From Clostridia bacterium (GTDB taxonomy: Bacteria > Bacillota > Clostridia > Oscillospirales > Acutalibacteraceae), in the NCBI GenBank assembly GCA_017461235.1, contig JAFTYU010000002.1:19559-83558 (forward strand): DNA of 64,000 nt, written 5' to 3'. This document shows positions 33,952-44,273 of this stretch, piece after piece. A program made the translations under genes and the position numbers. How positions within the stretch are numbered: position 1 is the stretch's first letter; the number at the start of each line of letters is the position of its first letter. The notes under the pieces are model-generated. The model saw only the letters and a list, made by a program, of their open reading frames with translations. It was not told where the DNA came from and made no database searches.

Positions 33952-35628
33952 TTGAAGTCTGTTACAGCGTGTCTGGTTTCTGTAATTGTGTTTTTTATAT
34001 CAATTTTCAGTCCCACGGTTCCCGTTATAAAAACCGAAGAAGATTTATCGGCACTTGGTGATATTTGTAAAAATCACGAAATAGCCGAAGCTGTTTGCGT
34101 TATTGATGCAGGAACCTTTAAAAATACTGAAGAGCGTCACCTTGCAATAGCGTTACAAGGTATTGTTGCAAAGGAGAAGCCCGCTATATTTATTATTACA
34201 AATGACATTTCAAGAGAATATCTCAAGCACATCGAAAAAAGCGGCATAAAGCTTGAATACATCGATGAAAAGGGCGAACCCTGGACAGTTGAAGCTCTTT
34301 TGAAAAAATTCAAAGGAAGTATAAGTGATAAAGGTTACGTGCTCTACAAAGCAAGTGAAATCGGCGAGGGACTTAACGCGGCAACCAATCTTGCATCGTT
34401 AAAGGGTTGGTTACCAGTACCTGAAAGCCTTGAAAATCTGGCAATTGAAGCGGGACTTACTCTCAAAGAGGATTTTTCTGATGATATATATAATATAGAT
34501 TTCCAGAAAAGCTTTTTCGAAAAGTATAAAAATGACTTTGAATACAACGCCATAGTGAGCCTTAAATATGAATCCACGGGACTTCGCGATTTAGCTATTC
34601 AACAAGGGTTTTATATGTTCTACACAGACGAAGATGTTGACGGAGAAGAAGGAAAGCTTTTCAGAGAAAGTCTTTTGAAGCAGGCAGGAGATAATGTGCC
34701 TGTTCTGGGTTGGGGTAAATATGAGCTTGAATACGTTACCCAAGCCTCTGTGAACGGCAATTTTGTTATACCCTCTGACCATAGTCATAATAACAGTTTG
34801 CTTGCATCCTTTGATTATGAAATTCCTTTACAAAAAAAGCAGATAGTGACTGAGCATACCGATACTGCAAAGCATTACTGTGCATTGGTTTTCAGCGATG
34901 GTGATAATATACAATGGATTCAGAACGGATATTCTGAATATTATGAAAAGCTTCAATTAGAAACAGATTTTCCCGTAACATGGTCATTTTCACCTTCGCT
35001 TCAGGAGTTTTCACCCCTTACAGTAAATATGATTTATAATGCGGCAGGTGAAAACGATTACTTTATTGCAGGTGTATCGGGTGCAGGATACTGTCATCCT
35101 ACGGAATATCCTGTTGAAGCCTTAGGTGAGTTTACGGATTTAACAGCAGCACAAATGCAGAAAAGCGATTTGAGCTATGTTTCAATTCTCGATAACACTC
35201 CCAAAAACGCCGTTGATGACGCACTTCTTGTAACACGCCTTGAATATTATGCACGGTACGATAATATAAAGGGTGGTGTACTCAGCCTTGATCCCGACAG
35301 ATACGCAGGTGGTATGGGTAAGGTTTATTTTGCTAATGACAAGCCTTTTGTCAGCAACAGGTTCTCTTTGTGGCATCCCGATGGTGAAGGTACGGAAATA
35401 ACCCATGAATGGTTAGACGAACAAGCGGCAATTGTCAACTCCTACAAGGCGGATATTGATTCCATAAACGGTTATAGTGTAATTAATATTCATCCGTGGA
35501 CTATAAGTGTAGATGACCTTAGTTATTTTGTAAGTCAGTTGGATGAAGACGTTGAACTCGTAACGATTGACGAACTGCTTACAATGATTGATAATAATGT
35601 TCCTCATAAAGTGAAAACACCTAAATAA
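33952..35628 (+). CDS. GxGYxYP-type exported protein of unknown function
   Basis: A 558-residue protein with an N-terminal hydrophobic segment (VTACLVSVIVFFISIFS), a signal peptide or anchor, so it is exported. It matches the GxGYxYP family: FSDGDNIQW, a GVSGAGYCHPTEYP motif (family motif with His for Tyr) and a C-terminal NIHPWTISVDDLSYFV. The family often sits with carbohydrate-active genes; function unknown. The start is taken as TTG 33952 with AGGGAG upstream; GTG 33943 overlaps that site. Confidence 0.82.
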   Translation: MKSVTACLVSVIVFFISIFSPTVPVIKTEEDLSALGDICKNHEIAEAVCVIDAGTFKNTEERHLAIALQGIVAKEKPAIFIITNDISREYLKHIEKSGIKLEYIDEKGEPWTVEALLKKFKGSISDKGYVLYKASEIGEGLNAATNLASLKGWLPVPESLENLAIEAGLTLKEDFSDDIYNIDFQKSFFEKYKNDFEYNAIVSLKYESTGLRDLAIQQGFYMFYTDEDVDGEEGKLFRESLLKQAGDNVPVLGWGKYELEYVTQASVNGNFVIPSDHSHNNSLLASFDYEIPLQKKQIVTEHTDTAKHYCALVFSDGDNIQWIQNGYSEYYEKLQLETDFPVTWSFSPSLQEFSPLTVNMIYNAAGENDYFIAGVSGAGYCHPTEYPVEALGEFTDLTAAQMQKSDLSYVSILDNTPKNAVDDALLVTRLEYYARYDNIKGGVLSLDPDRYAGGMGKVYFANDKPFVSNRFSLWHPDGEGTEITHEWLDEQAAIVNSYKADIDSINGYSVINIHPWTISVDDLSYFVSQLDEDVELVTIDELLTMIDNNVPHKVKTPK

Positions 35629-35667
35629 AAATTAAGGGTCTGTAAAAACAGACCCTTAATTTTTATT
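35627..35667. terminator. Bidirectional terminator between the GxGYxYP gene and nadC
   Basis: A 16-bp stem, 35627-35642 with 35649-35664, loop TAAAAA, with T runs in both directions. It serves both convergent transcripts. Confidence 0.9.
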
Positions 35668-36499
35668 TCATTCTCATAGAAATATCGAAAGCTGTCACCG
35701 AATGGGTCAATGCCCCGATTGAAAGGATATCAACACCGAGTTTAGCTACACTTCTTAATCTTTCTTTTGTAAGGTTACCGGATGCTTCGAGAAGTGCTTT
35801 GCCATCGACGATTTTCACCGCTTGTGCCATTGTTTCGTTTGACATATTATCGAGCATTATAATATCTGCTCCTGCCGCGAGTGCCTCTCTGACCTCGTCG
35901 AGAGTACGGGTTTCCACTTCGATTTTTACAGTATGACCTATTTTTTCACGAAGAGCCTTCACAGCAGGGGTTATACCGCCCTTCGCATCAATGTGGTTAT
36001 CCTTAAGCATTGCGCAATCCGAAAGATTGTAACGGTGATTTCTGCCGCCACCGCAGGTGACTGCATATTTCTGCAATGAGCGAAGACCCGGAAGGGTTTT
36101 TCTTGTATCTGCAATAGTAGCGTTTGTGCCTACTGTTTCTTTAACACATTCACTCGTGAGTGTTGCAATACCGCTCATATGCTGGATAAGATTAAGTGCC
36201 GTCCTTTCTCCCTTGAGAAGTCTGACGGTCTTTCCTTTAAGCTCCGCTATAACATCGCCTGTTTTTATAGCGTCGCCGTCTTTTTTGTAAACTGTGCAGG
36301 TAAACGTATTGTCCAGAAGCTCAAAAACTCTCATTGCCGCATCGATACCGCAAAGTACGCCGTCGGCTTTTGCAACAAATACCGCCTCGCTCACTTCGTT
36401 TTCATCAAGAAGATAATCCGTTGCAACGTCAATATAGTTTATATCTTCCTTAATAGCATTTCTAATTAAATCATCTACGTAAAAATCAGGTAAAATCAT
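35663..36499 (-). CDS. nadC: Nicotinate-nucleotide pyrophosphorylase (quinolinate phosphoribosyltransferase)
   Basis: A 278-residue enzyme converting quinolinate and PRPP to nicotinate mononucleotide. Motifs: GERTALNLIQHMSGIAT, IADTRKTLPGLRSLQKYAVTCGGGRNHR, LKDNHI and EVETRTLDEVREAL. It overlaps nadB by 4 bases (ATGA). Third gene of the de novo NAD operon nadA-nadB-nadC. Confidence 0.95.
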   Translation of the reverse strand: MILPDFYVDDLIRNAIKEDINYIDVATDYLLDENEVSEAVFVAKADGVLCGIDAAMRVFELLDNTFTCTVYKKDGDAIKTGDVIAELKGKTVRLLKGERTALNLIQHMSGIATLTSECVKETVGTNATIADTRKTLPGLRSLQKYAVTCGGGRNHRYNLSDCAMLKDNHIDAKGGITPAVKALREKIGHTVKIEVETRTLDEVREALAAGADIIMLDNMSNETMAQAVKIVDGKALLEASGNLTKERLRSVAKLGVDILSIGALTHSVTAFDISMRMK

Positions 36500-37968
36500 C
36501 TGTCAACCTCCTTGAGTATTATATAAGCGACTGTTGCAAGAGACAAAGCCTCGCAATAATCCGCAGTAACTGCAAACTTACCGTTTTTCAGTCTGTTAAG
36601 TATGTTTTCAATACGTTTTTTACCCTGATGTATTGCACCTTCGTCAGGAATAACAAAATAGGCTCTCTGAAGGATATCGCGTATCTCCGTGCGCGTGCCT
36701 TTGGGTAAAGGAGCGCCGTTTCTGTCGGGTTCTTTTTCATCAACGGGGACTGTAGCTTTAAAGAAGCCTGCCTTTATGCATCTTGTAATATCTTCTGCGG
36801 CTCTCCTTCCGAAAACCAAGGCTTCAAGCAGAGAGTTGCTCGCCAGTCGGTTTTTTCCGTGGACACCCGTACACGCGCACTCACCGGCAGCATAAAGTCG
36901 CGGAAGGGTTGTGCGGGCATTAAGGTCAACCTCGATACCACCCATAAGATAATGCTGACAAGGGAAAACGGGAATTAAATCCTTTGAAATATCCACACCC
37001 TGTTTAAGGCAACCTGCATATATACCGGGAAATCTGTTTTTAATAAAATCTTCCCCTTTGTAACGGATATCAAGATAAAAATTATTACTGCCGAGACGTC
37101 TTGACTCCATTATTACCGAGCGCGATACAACGTCACGGGGTGCTAATTCAAGACGCTCATCATATCTGTCCATAAAACGTTCTTTATTGCAATTGAGAAG
37201 GTATGCACCCTCGCCCCTTACCGCCTCGCTGATAAGAAACTGCTCGCGGTTTGCACCGTTGAACGCAGTAGGATGGAACTGAACGTAACTCAGATTTTTG
37301 ATAGCCGCACCCATCTCGTAGGCAAAGCGTATTCCGTCACCTGTTGCAACAGACGGGTTGGTGGTGTATTTATATACCCTGCCTATACCGCCCGATGCAA
37401 GAAGGCAGTAATCCGCATAGACTGTTCTGTGCTCATCATTGCTCATTATTTCGGCTTTGAACCCGTTTTTAATACGGGTCATTGACGTAACCATTGTTTC
37501 GTCCGCAATTGTTACGTTAGGCAGGCTTTCAACGGCAATCATAAGCTTATCCACCATCTCTTTACCTGATGTATCCTTATGATGAACAATCCTTCTGCGG
37601 CAATGACCGCCTTCAAGGGTTTTAACAAGCTCGCCGTTCTCGTAACGGTCATACTCAACACCGTACTCTATGGTTTTAAGCACGTCACCGGGTCCTTCTT
37701 CCACGAGCCGGGTCACGGCATCAAGGTCATTTTCCCTGCTGCCTGCTATAAGAGTATCTTCAATATGGAGTGCGTAACTGTCGTTCTCTAAATCAAGAAC
37801 GCAGGCAACGCCGCCTTGTGCCAGAGAGCTGTTTGACTGATGACGTTCTTTTTTGGATACCATAAGAATATCAACGTCTGCGGGAAAGTTGAGCGCCGCA
37901 TAAAGACCCGCAAGCCCACTGCCTACAATTATGACTGTGTACTGTTTTTTCAATTCGGAAAGGTTCAT
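36496..37968 (-). CDS. nadB: L-aspartate oxidase
   Basis: A 490-residue flavoenzyme that oxidises L-aspartate to iminoaspartate. An N-terminal FAD motif (VIIVGSGLAGLYAAL), HQSNSSLAQGGVACV, EGGHCRRRIVHHKDTSGKEM, YVQFHPTAF, FPCQHYLMGGIEVD and NRLASNSLLEALVFGRRAAED identify it. The C-terminal helical domain is rather short. It lies 4 bases after nadA. Confidence 0.95.
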   Translation of the reverse strand: MNLSELKKQYTVIIVGSGLAGLYAALNFPADVDILMVSKKERHQSNSSLAQGGVACVLDLENDSYALHIEDTLIAGSRENDLDAVTRLVEEGPGDVLKTIEYGVEYDRYENGELVKTLEGGHCRRRIVHHKDTSGKEMVDKLMIAVESLPNVTIADETMVTSMTRIKNGFKAEIMSNDEHRTVYADYCLLASGGIGRVYKYTTNPSVATGDGIRFAYEMGAAIKNLSYVQFHPTAFNGANREQFLISEAVRGEGAYLLNCNKERFMDRYDERLELAPRDVVSRSVIMESRRLGSNNFYLDIRYKGEDFIKNRFPGIYAGCLKQGVDISKDLIPVFPCQHYLMGGIEVDLNARTTLPRLYAAGECACTGVHGKNRLASNSLLEALVFGRRAAEDITRCIKAGFFKATVPVDEKEPDRNGAPLPKGTRTEIRDILQRAYFVIPDEGAIHQGKKRIENILNRLKNGKFAVTADYCEALSLATVAYIILKEVDR

Positions 37969-37972
37969 TTTA

Positions 37973-38890
37973 TTACCCCAATTCCAACATACGGTTGATG
38001 CTCACAAGAGCTTTTTTCCTTAATTCTTCGTGAAGCTCAATTTTTTCGCCGACTTCACCTTTGATTGCTTTATAAACATCCTCGAGAGATATTTTTTTCA
38101 TATCTTCGCAACAGAGCTTTTCGGGCGCAAGCTGGATAAAACGCTCACCGTTATCTTCGTGAAGAGCAAGGTAATCAACAACACCGCGCTCCGTACCGAT
38201 TATAACTTCACCCTTTTGAGCTTTTGCATAATTTATAATCTCGCTTGTTGCACCTACCATATCCGCAAGCGCCACTACTTCCGCAGGTGATTCGGGGTGC
38301 ACCGCAAACACCGCACCGGGATGCTTCTTTTTACACTCAATGACGTCTTCCGCTGTGAGCTGCGCGTGAACAGGACAGTAGCCGTCCCACAAAATAATGT
38401 TCTTGTGCGGTAATTTTTCTTTCACAAACGAGCCTAAATGTTGATCGGGAATGAAAAGAATATCATCCGCCTTAAGCTTATCAACAATTTTTATTGCAGA
38501 TGAACTTGTAACACACACGTCGCACTCCGCTTTAAGAGCAGCAGTTGTGTTAATATATGCGACAACTTCCGCTTCGGGATTCTGCTTTTTGAATTCGCGG
38601 ACTCTTTCAGGTAAAATCTGCTCTGCCATAGGGCAGGTTGCAGAAGGTACGGGAAGAATTGTCTGAGTTTCCGGCGAAAGTATTTTTACACTCTCCGCCA
38701 TAAAACGCACACCGCACATTATGACTCTTTCAGCCTTTATTTCTGCCGCTTTTTTACTTAAAAAAAAGCTGTCGCCCGTAATATCCGCCACATCAATAAT
38801 ATCGGGGTCCTGATAAGTATGAGCAAGTATAACGGTACCGGTTTTTTGCTTTTCTTCAACAATAAGTTTTTTGAGTTCACAATTATTCAT
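37973..38890 (-). CDS. nadA: Quinolinate synthase
   Basis: A 305-residue [4Fe-4S] enzyme that condenses iminoaspartate with dihydroxyacetone phosphate. It has the VILAHTYQDPDIIDVADITGDSF start, cluster Cys candidates in IMCGVRFMAESVKIL, PSATCPMAEQI, DGYCPVHAQL and KLCCEDMKK, and the C-terminal LEDVYKAIKGE. AAGGTGAT precedes the ATG. A possible promoter (TTGCGT, 16 bases, TATAAT at 38981-38976) precedes it. Confidence 0.95.
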   Translation of the reverse strand: MNNCELKKLIVEEKQKTGTVILAHTYQDPDIIDVADITGDSFFLSKKAAEIKAERVIMCGVRFMAESVKILSPETQTILPVPSATCPMAEQILPERVREFKKQNPEAEVVAYINTTAALKAECDVCVTSSSAIKIVDKLKADDILFIPDQHLGSFVKEKLPHKNIILWDGYCPVHAQLTAEDVIECKKKHPGAVFAVHPESPAEVVALADMVGATSEIINYAKAQKGEVIIGTERGVVDYLALHEDNGERFIQLAPEKLCCEDMKKISLEDVYKAIKGEVGEKIELHEELRKKALVSINRMLELG

Positions 38891-38914
38891 AAAATCACCT
38901 TTTTATAAGTTGAC

Positions 38915-39003
38915 AAGTGCAATCCGTATTCCAAAAACTGTTCTGGATTGTGCTCACCGACTTTAACTCATAATAATTATATCATTATTTTTTCTTAACG
39001 CAA
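38915..39003 (-). promoter_or_regulatory. nadA promoter and leader inverted repeat
   Basis: Minus-strand TTGCGT (39003-38998), 16 bases, TATAAT (38981-38976). Downstream, CAATCC...GGATTG (38950-38945 with 38925-38920) forms an inverted repeat within the leader, with an alternative inner pairing CCA/TGG. A NiaR-type operator is possible but not shown. Confidence 0.5.
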
Positions 39004-39095
39004 TAACAAAAACTCAAAAAAAGGAGCGTTTGACTGCATATTTATGGTTATTTATCCAAACTTTTACGTTAAAAATTTAACTTCTTCCGTTTTGG

Positions 39096-39124
39096 TTGAA
39101 AACAAAAAAATTTTATTGTATTAT
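39096..39124 (+). promoter_or_regulatory. Promoter of glyA
   Basis: TTGAAA (39096-39101), 17 bases, TATTAT (39119-39124). The TTG of the -35 opens a longer frame that should not be taken as the start. Confidence 0.85.
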
Positions 39125-39164
39125 TATGACAAAAGATGTTTATTTTATTAAGGGGGATGCTACA

Positions 39165-40418
39165 ATGAACGCATATCTTGAAAAAGATTTTGAACTTCTT
39201 AAAAATTCTGATGCCGAGCTTTTTGAAGCATTTGAAAAAGAGCAGGTGCGTCAGAGCAGAAATATTGAACTTATCGCAAGTGAAAACTACGCTTCTGCTG
39301 CTGTTATGGCTGCAAGCGGCAGTATACTTACAAATAAATATGCAGAAGGTTATCCTTCACGCAGATATTACGGCGGCTGCGAATATGTTGACATCGCCGA
39401 AACTCTTGCTATTGAGCGTGCAAAAAAGCTTTTCGGTTGTGAATACGCCAACGTTCAACCCCACTCAGGCTCACAGGCAAACTTTGCAGTTTACTTTGCA
39501 CTTCTTCAACCCGGTGACACGGTTCTCGGTATGAGCCTTGCAGACGGCGGTCACCTTACACACGGCTCACCCGTTAATGTCAGCGGTTCTTACTTCAATT
39601 TTGAAAGCTACGGTGTTGATGATAACGGTTATCTTGACTATGACGCTCTCGAAAAGAAAGCAAAAGAATGCAACCCCAAGCTTATTGTAGCAGGTGCTTC
39701 CGCCTACCCCAGAACAATTGATTTTGCCAAAATCCGCGAAATCGCCGACTCTGTAGGCGCATTGTTTATGGTGGATATGGCTCACATTGCAGGTCTTGTT
39801 GCCGCAGACAGACACCCTTCACCCATCCCCTACGCTCACGTTGTTACATCCACAACTCATAAAACTCTCCGTGGTCCTCGTGGCGGTCTTATTCTTACAA
39901 ACGACGAAGAAATTGCCAAAAAAGTCAACAAGGCTATTTTTCCCGGTATTCAGGGCGGTCCCCTTATGCATATAATTGCCGCCAAGGCCATATGCTTCGG
40001 CGAAGCACTTAAACCCGAATTCAAAGAATACGGCAAAAAAATTATTTCAAACTGTAAAGCCCTTGAAAACGCTCTTGCAGCACAAGGTGTCGATATGGTT
40101 TCGGGCGGTTCTGACAACCACCTTCTTCTTCTTGATCTCAGAAGCCTTGGTATAACAGGTAAAGAGCTCGAAAAACGTCTCGATGATGTTTATATCACAG
40201 TTAATAAAAACGCTATCCCCAAAGATCCCGAAAAGCCATTCGTTACAAGCGGTGTTCGCATAGGTACCGCCGCCGTTACAACCCGTGGCTTTGAGGCGCA
40301 GGATATGGTGGATATCGCAGAATGTATTAAGCTTGCCGCAACTGATTTTGAAAACAGCGCCGATGCTATCAGAGAACGTGTTTCAAAAATCTGTGACAAA
40401 TATCCCCTTTATAAATAA
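39165..40418 (+). CDS. glyA: Serine hydroxymethyltransferase
   Basis: A 417-residue PLP enzyme interconverting serine and glycine with tetrahydrofolate. Motifs: [53 protein letters not shown] and [15 protein letters not shown] with the PLP Lys. AAGGGGGAT precedes the ATG at 39165. It stands alone, divergent from nadA. Length normal. Confidence 0.96.
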   Translation: MNAYLEKDFELLKNSDAELFEAFEKEQVRQSRNIELIASENYASAAVMAASGSILTNKYAEGYPSRRYYGGCEYVDIAETLAIERAKKLFGCEYANVQPHSGSQANFAVYFALLQPGDTVLGMSLADGGHLTHGSPVNVSGSYFNFESYGVDDNGYLDYDALEKKAKECNPKLIVAGASAYPRTIDFAKIREIADSVGALFMVDMAHIAGLVAADRHPSPIPYAHVVTSTTHKTLRGPRGGLILTNDEEIAKKVNKAIFPGIQGGPLMHIIAAKAICFGEALKPEFKEYGKKIISNCKALENALAAQGVDMVSGGSDNHLLLLDLRSLGITGKELEKRLDDVYITVNKNAIPKDPEKPFVTSGVRIGTAAVTTRGFEAQDMVDIAECIKLAATDFENSADAIRERVSKICDKYPLYK

Positions 40419-40472
40419 TCACAGAAAGACGGGGATGTAAAAAAGCGCAAACCGCATAAAACAATACACATC

Positions 40473-40511
40473 AAGGGATTCTTACAGGTATCACTCCTGC
40501 AAGAATCCCTT
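40473..40511 (+). repeat. Hairpin downstream of glyA without a T tract
   Basis: AAGGGATTCTT (40473-40483) pairs with AAGAATCCCTT (40501-40511), with an inner CAGG/CCTG pair and loop TATCACT. No T run follows, so it is not a simple terminator. Confidence 0.6.
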
Positions 40512-40516
40512 AAATA

Positions 40517-40555
40517 ATGGACTGTAAAAAACTTTCGTTTTTTACAGTCCATTTT
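40517..40555. terminator. Terminator between glyA and the Ig/FN3 protein gene
   Basis: A 16-bp stem 40517-40532 with 40537-40552, loop TTTC. The inner 26 bases are identical to the terminator at 13171. Confidence 0.85.
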
Positions 40556-40559
40556 AATC

Positions 40560-43500
40560 TCACATAACAATATTACCGATATCACTTAAATTGCAATCAG
40601 CAACATACGAGCTCGCAAAACTGCCGTTGAAGGCCTTGACTGTATAGTAATAATCTAAATCAACGTCAACCTTCTCATCGGAATACGTAGCGTAGCCGGT
40701 TTCATCAACAACAAGGTCTTCGCTATTTACAACAGCCAATTTTTCCCAAGCGCCGTCAAGCTTGCGATAAACAGCATATCTGTCTGCTCCTTCAACAGGC
40801 TTCCAGCCTACAAGCACGCCATTCTCCTGAAGCTGAAGTGCAATCTCAGGCTCGTTAACACGGATAATCTGCGATGAAGCTATATAATTACTTAAGCATT
40901 TACCTTTAAAGCCCTTGACAGTATATGAATATGTTTCACCCGCGACAGCAGTTTCGTCAATAAAGCTTAAAACTGATGCTTGAGTATCTTTGAGAATTTC
41001 CCATTTACCGTCACCTGTTTTTCTGTAAACCCTGTAGCCATCAACTCCGGCAACCTTGTTCCATTTAAGCTCTATTCCCGTTGTTTTATTAGCAACAGAT
41101 TTCACCTTAGGTGTGGATATAAACGTCAACGCAGCTTGATTAAATCCACTTACGACCTCATCGTTTTTCGCTCTTACAGCGTAACGGTATGTGACACCGC
41201 TTTTAACGGTTTTATCCGTATAAGATGTACTTGTTGTATCCTTTAATATAGTCCATTTTGTCTCGCCTTCGGCTTTTCTGTAAATCCTGAAATCCTTTGT
41301 GCCTACGGGTTTATTCCATTTAACATTAATACCCGAGTCAACTGTTTTTACAGTAATTTTCGGTGCGGCAAGATATTTAAGTGAAATACCCTCAGAGACA
41401 TAGGCACTTGTGCATTTGCCGTTTACTGCTTTTACGGTATATGTGTAAAGAATTCCGCTTTCTGCAGCTTTGTCCACGTAGCTTGTATTCGCATTGCCTT
41501 CGACTTTTGCAATAAGTTTCCAGCTTGTGCTCTTTGTTTTACGGTAAAGGTAATAGCTGTCCGCGCCCTTCACCTTGCCCCAGGTTACTTTTGCACCTGC
41601 CGCATCGTTTTCTGTGCTCTTAAGAGCTGGTGCTGCAAGACGAATGATATCCCAGCCGTCTCTGTTATAGTCGCCGTATATTTTTCCGTATGTGGCTCTC
41701 ACCGTGTAATTGTATTCCACACCGCTCTTTGACTTAACGGCTGTATCTGTATAATAAGCCTTTGATGTTGTCTCAAGATAAGTCCACTTACCGTCACCTA
41801 TACGGCGGTAAACTCTGTAACCGTCAGCACCTTTTACTGTGCTCCATTTAAGTGTCACTCCGTTTGCAGAGTTTGCTATGCTTGAAACTTCCGGTGTTCC
41901 CAATCTCTTGATGCTTAAGCCGGTTTTATTATAACTGCTGAGAGTTTTTCCTGAAACAGCTCTCACGGTGTATTTATATGTGTTGCCGCTTTTGTTTGCA
42001 ACTGCTGTATCGGTATAGCTTGTTTTTTCCGTTGTTCCGATAAGCGTCCAGCCGCCTGTTGAGCCTTTGCGGTAAACTCTGTAAGCTTCAGCGCCTTTTA
42101 CTGCGTTCCATTTGACATTGATGCCGCTTGTTGTATTTGCAACACTCTTAAGCTTTGGTGCAGCAAGATATTTTATAACAGCGGTTTCATAACCGCTTTC
42201 ATAGCCGTTTCTTGATGCGGAAACTGCATATCTGTACTCCTTGCCGCTTTCGACTGCGGAATCAAGCACAGAATAGCCTTCACCTTCAACACTTATTAAA
42301 AATGTCCAACCGTCATCACCATCGGTGTATTTGTAAACATTACAATAAATGTCGCTGTAATCCTTCCAGGAAATCTTTATGTTTCCGTCAAGATTCTCCA
42401 CCTTTACACCTTGCACAGGAGAAATATATTCGGTAGTCACACCTTTTTTATTGTAGTCGCCGTATTTACCGTCGGGATTTACACCACGGACAGTATATGT
42501 ATATTTAACACCGTTTTTGATGCCCTTAGTATCTTCATAAAAGCAATCAGCTACAGAACTTAAATATTCCCAACCTTTAGCATTATCTTCTTTGCGGTAA
42601 ACTCTGTATTCGACTGCACCTACCACGGGCTCCCACGAAATGCTGACAGAACCCATGCCGTTGTTAACACTGAATATTTCAGGAGCGGAAGTCAGCCCCA
42701 CATTGATAACCACAGGAACAACGTTATATGCACCCATATATTCAACTGCTATATAGTTATATGGGCTGGTTTCATCCCAGGGAATAAAAAACTGTATATC
42801 TTCATAGGCTATTTTCGCGTCGTAAGGAATAACGTTACCGTTTTTATCAGCAAAATCACCCTTTTCGGCACTATATACATATTCGATTTTACTTCCGTCT
42901 TCTAAAGTGAGAATAAGTGTATTACCCACTTCATAAGGATTGCATGAAGATATATTGTAAATATAGACTTCTGTTTCTTCATAATTCTCATCCAGGCTTG
43001 GTACCCACTCACCGCCTTCACCATACTTGAAAACAATGGGTTTTGCGGTTGTAAACTCAATATCCGTTACAGGGTTCTCAATAATAGTAACAGGTATGTA
43101 ACAAGTCTTGTCAAAAATTTCAAGGGTAAATTTATGTTCACCCGGTTCCCAAGGCTTCTCAGACTGATCTGAATAACAATTCACATCCACATCAGAAAGA
43201 AACTCACCTGATTCGTTTATATAATCATACTTTTCAGCATTATAGGTGTAAACAGATGTCGTTGCGTCATTATAAGTAACCGTAACGGATGTACCCGCTG
43301 TATATAAAGGGGCATCGTAAGCAAAATACTCTCCGTCATCTTCATAATCTGGATACCACATACCATTGGTATTCTCGTAGTATTTCACGGGTTTTTCCGA
43401 ATTGAAGCTGATGCTTTCAACAGGATTTTCCATAATCTTAACGGGAACAGGAAATTTACAACCCATAAAATAATATTCTACCGAATATTCGCCGAGCTCT

Positions 43501-44237
43501 GTCCAAGGCATTACTTCCTGAGTATCATCAGAAACGATATCATAAAAATACACCTCGTTTCCGTTTTCATCAAAGTATGAATATCCGTCGGATGTATATA
43601 CGCTACGGCTGCCGTCTTTAAACGTAACGTTAAGCTTATTGCCTTCTGCATAGAAGGGTGTATCGTAATCGTAGTAGAAAAATTCTGCAGTATCGTCTTT
43701 ATACTTAAAGCCGTCAACATTCTGTATGAGTTCAATAGGCTCAACAGGTACAAATTCAACAGACTCAACTGTTGACTCGGTAATTTCAACGGGAACTTCA
43801 CACTCACCGCCGTCATAAATAACGGTTAAAGAGTGTGTTCCTACAGACCAGGGGTCAGTTTCCTGATCCGTTGTATAATCAAGCTCCCATGAATCAAGCA
43901 CACGACCCTTCTCGTCAACGAATTCACCGTCAACGCAGGTGTAAAAATATGTTGCTACATCCGAAGGCTCGTATAAATACATTACCTCAATCTCAGCACC
44001 ATCCTGCCATAAATCGAAGTAATCATATATAAATACGCTTTTATATTCTTCGGTTTCTTCGTCATAAACATATGACCAGTAGCCCCCGGTATTTTCACAT
44101 AAAGAAAATTTTCCTTCAGGATGCTCGTACGTCATATAACTAAGCTGTTCTGCCGCTTCGGCTTTTACCACGCTCACACAAGAAAACACGGATAAAAGCA
44201 TAATAGCGGCTAACACCAGGCTTAAGGTTTTTTTCAT
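40560..44237 (-). CDS. Giant secreted repeat protein: four Ig-like units then eight FN3-like domains
   Basis: A 1225-residue exported protein. Signal peptide MKKTLSLVLAAIMLLSVFSCVSVVKAEA. Residues ~30-520 are four ~115-residue repeats, each ending in a strand such as VPVEITESTVESVEF, VPVKIMENPVESISF or IPVTIIENPVTDIEF, with a G-x-x-L-x-V-T-x-x-D-G core; they look like bacterial Ig-like domains. Residues ~520-1225 are eight FN3-like domains with the consensus GVKVKWNKVKGADGYRVYRK ... YTVRAVNGK. No catalytic domain, dockerin, LPXTG or terminal anchor is seen. It probably binds a surface or polymer outside the cell. GGAGG precedes the ATG. The FN3 units resemble those in the protein at 50124. 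Confidence 0.85.
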   Translation of the reverse strand: MKKTLSLVLAAIMLLSVFSCVSVVKAEAAEQLSYMTYEHPEGKFSLCENTGGYWSYVYDEETEEYKSVFIYDYFDLWQDGAEIEVMYLYEPSDVATYFYTCVDGEFVDEKGRVLDSWELDYTTDQETDPWSVGTHSLTVIYDGGECEVPVEITESTVESVEFVPVEPIELIQNVDGFKYKDDTAEFFYYDYDTPFYAEGNKLNVTFKDGSRSVYTSDGYSYFDENGNEVYFYDIVSDDTQEVMPWTELGEYSVEYYFMGCKFPVPVKIMENPVESISFNSEKPVKYYENTNGMWYPDYEDDGEYFAYDAPLYTAGTSVTVTYNDATTSVYTYNAEKYDYINESGEFLSDVDVNCYSDQSEKPWEPGEHKFTLEIFDKTCYIPVTIIENPVTDIEFTTAKPIVFKYGEGGEWVPSLDENYEETEVYIYNISSCNPYEVGNTLILTLEDGSKIEYVYSAEKGDFADKNGNVIPYDAKIAYEDIQFFIPWDETSPYNYIAVEYMGAYNVVPVVINVGLTSAPEIFSVNNGMGSVSISWEPVVGAVEYRVYRKEDNAKGWEYLSSVADCFYEDTKGIKNGVKYTYTVRGVNPDGKYGDYNKKGVTTEYISPVQGVKVENLDGNIKISWKDYSDIYCNVYKYTDGDDGWTFLISVEGEGYSVLDSAVESGKEYRYAVSASRNGYESGYETAVIKYLAAPKLKSVANTTSGINVKWNAVKGAEAYRVYRKGSTGGWTLIGTTEKTSYTDTAVANKSGNTYKYTVRAVSGKTLSSYNKTGLSIKRLGTPEVSSIANSANGVTLKWSTVKGADGYRVYRRIGDGKWTYLETTSKAYYTDTAVKSKSGVEYNYTVRATYGKIYGDYNRDGWDIIRLAAPALKSTENDAAGAKVTWGKVKGADSYYLYRKTKSTSWKLIAKVEGNANTSYVDKAAESGILYTYTVKAVNGKCTSAYVSEGISLKYLAAPKITVKTVDSGINVKWNKPVGTKDFRIYRKAEGETKWTILKDTTSTSYTDKTVKSGVTYRYAVRAKNDEVVSGFNQAALTFISTPKVKSVANKTTGIELKWNKVAGVDGYRVYRKTGDGKWEILKDTQASVLSFIDETAVAGETYSYTVKGFKGKCLSNYIASSQIIRVNEPEIALQLQENGVLVGWKPVEGADRYAVYRKLDGAWEKLAVVNSEDLVVDETGYATYSDEKVDVDLDYYYTVKAFNGSFASSYVADCNLSDIGNIVM

Positions 44238-44273
44238 AATTTTGACCTCCTTGCAAATATCTTTGTCTACTTT

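Noticed and set aside
39096-39164. N-terminal extension of GlyA
   Set aside because: The TTG is the -35 box of the glyA promoter; AAGGGGGAT marks the ATG at 39165.
40560-44237. Periodic repeats as a CRISPR array
   Set aside because: The repeats are protein-level Ig-like/FN3 domains in one open frame of about 250-350 bases per unit, not short direct repeats with spacers.
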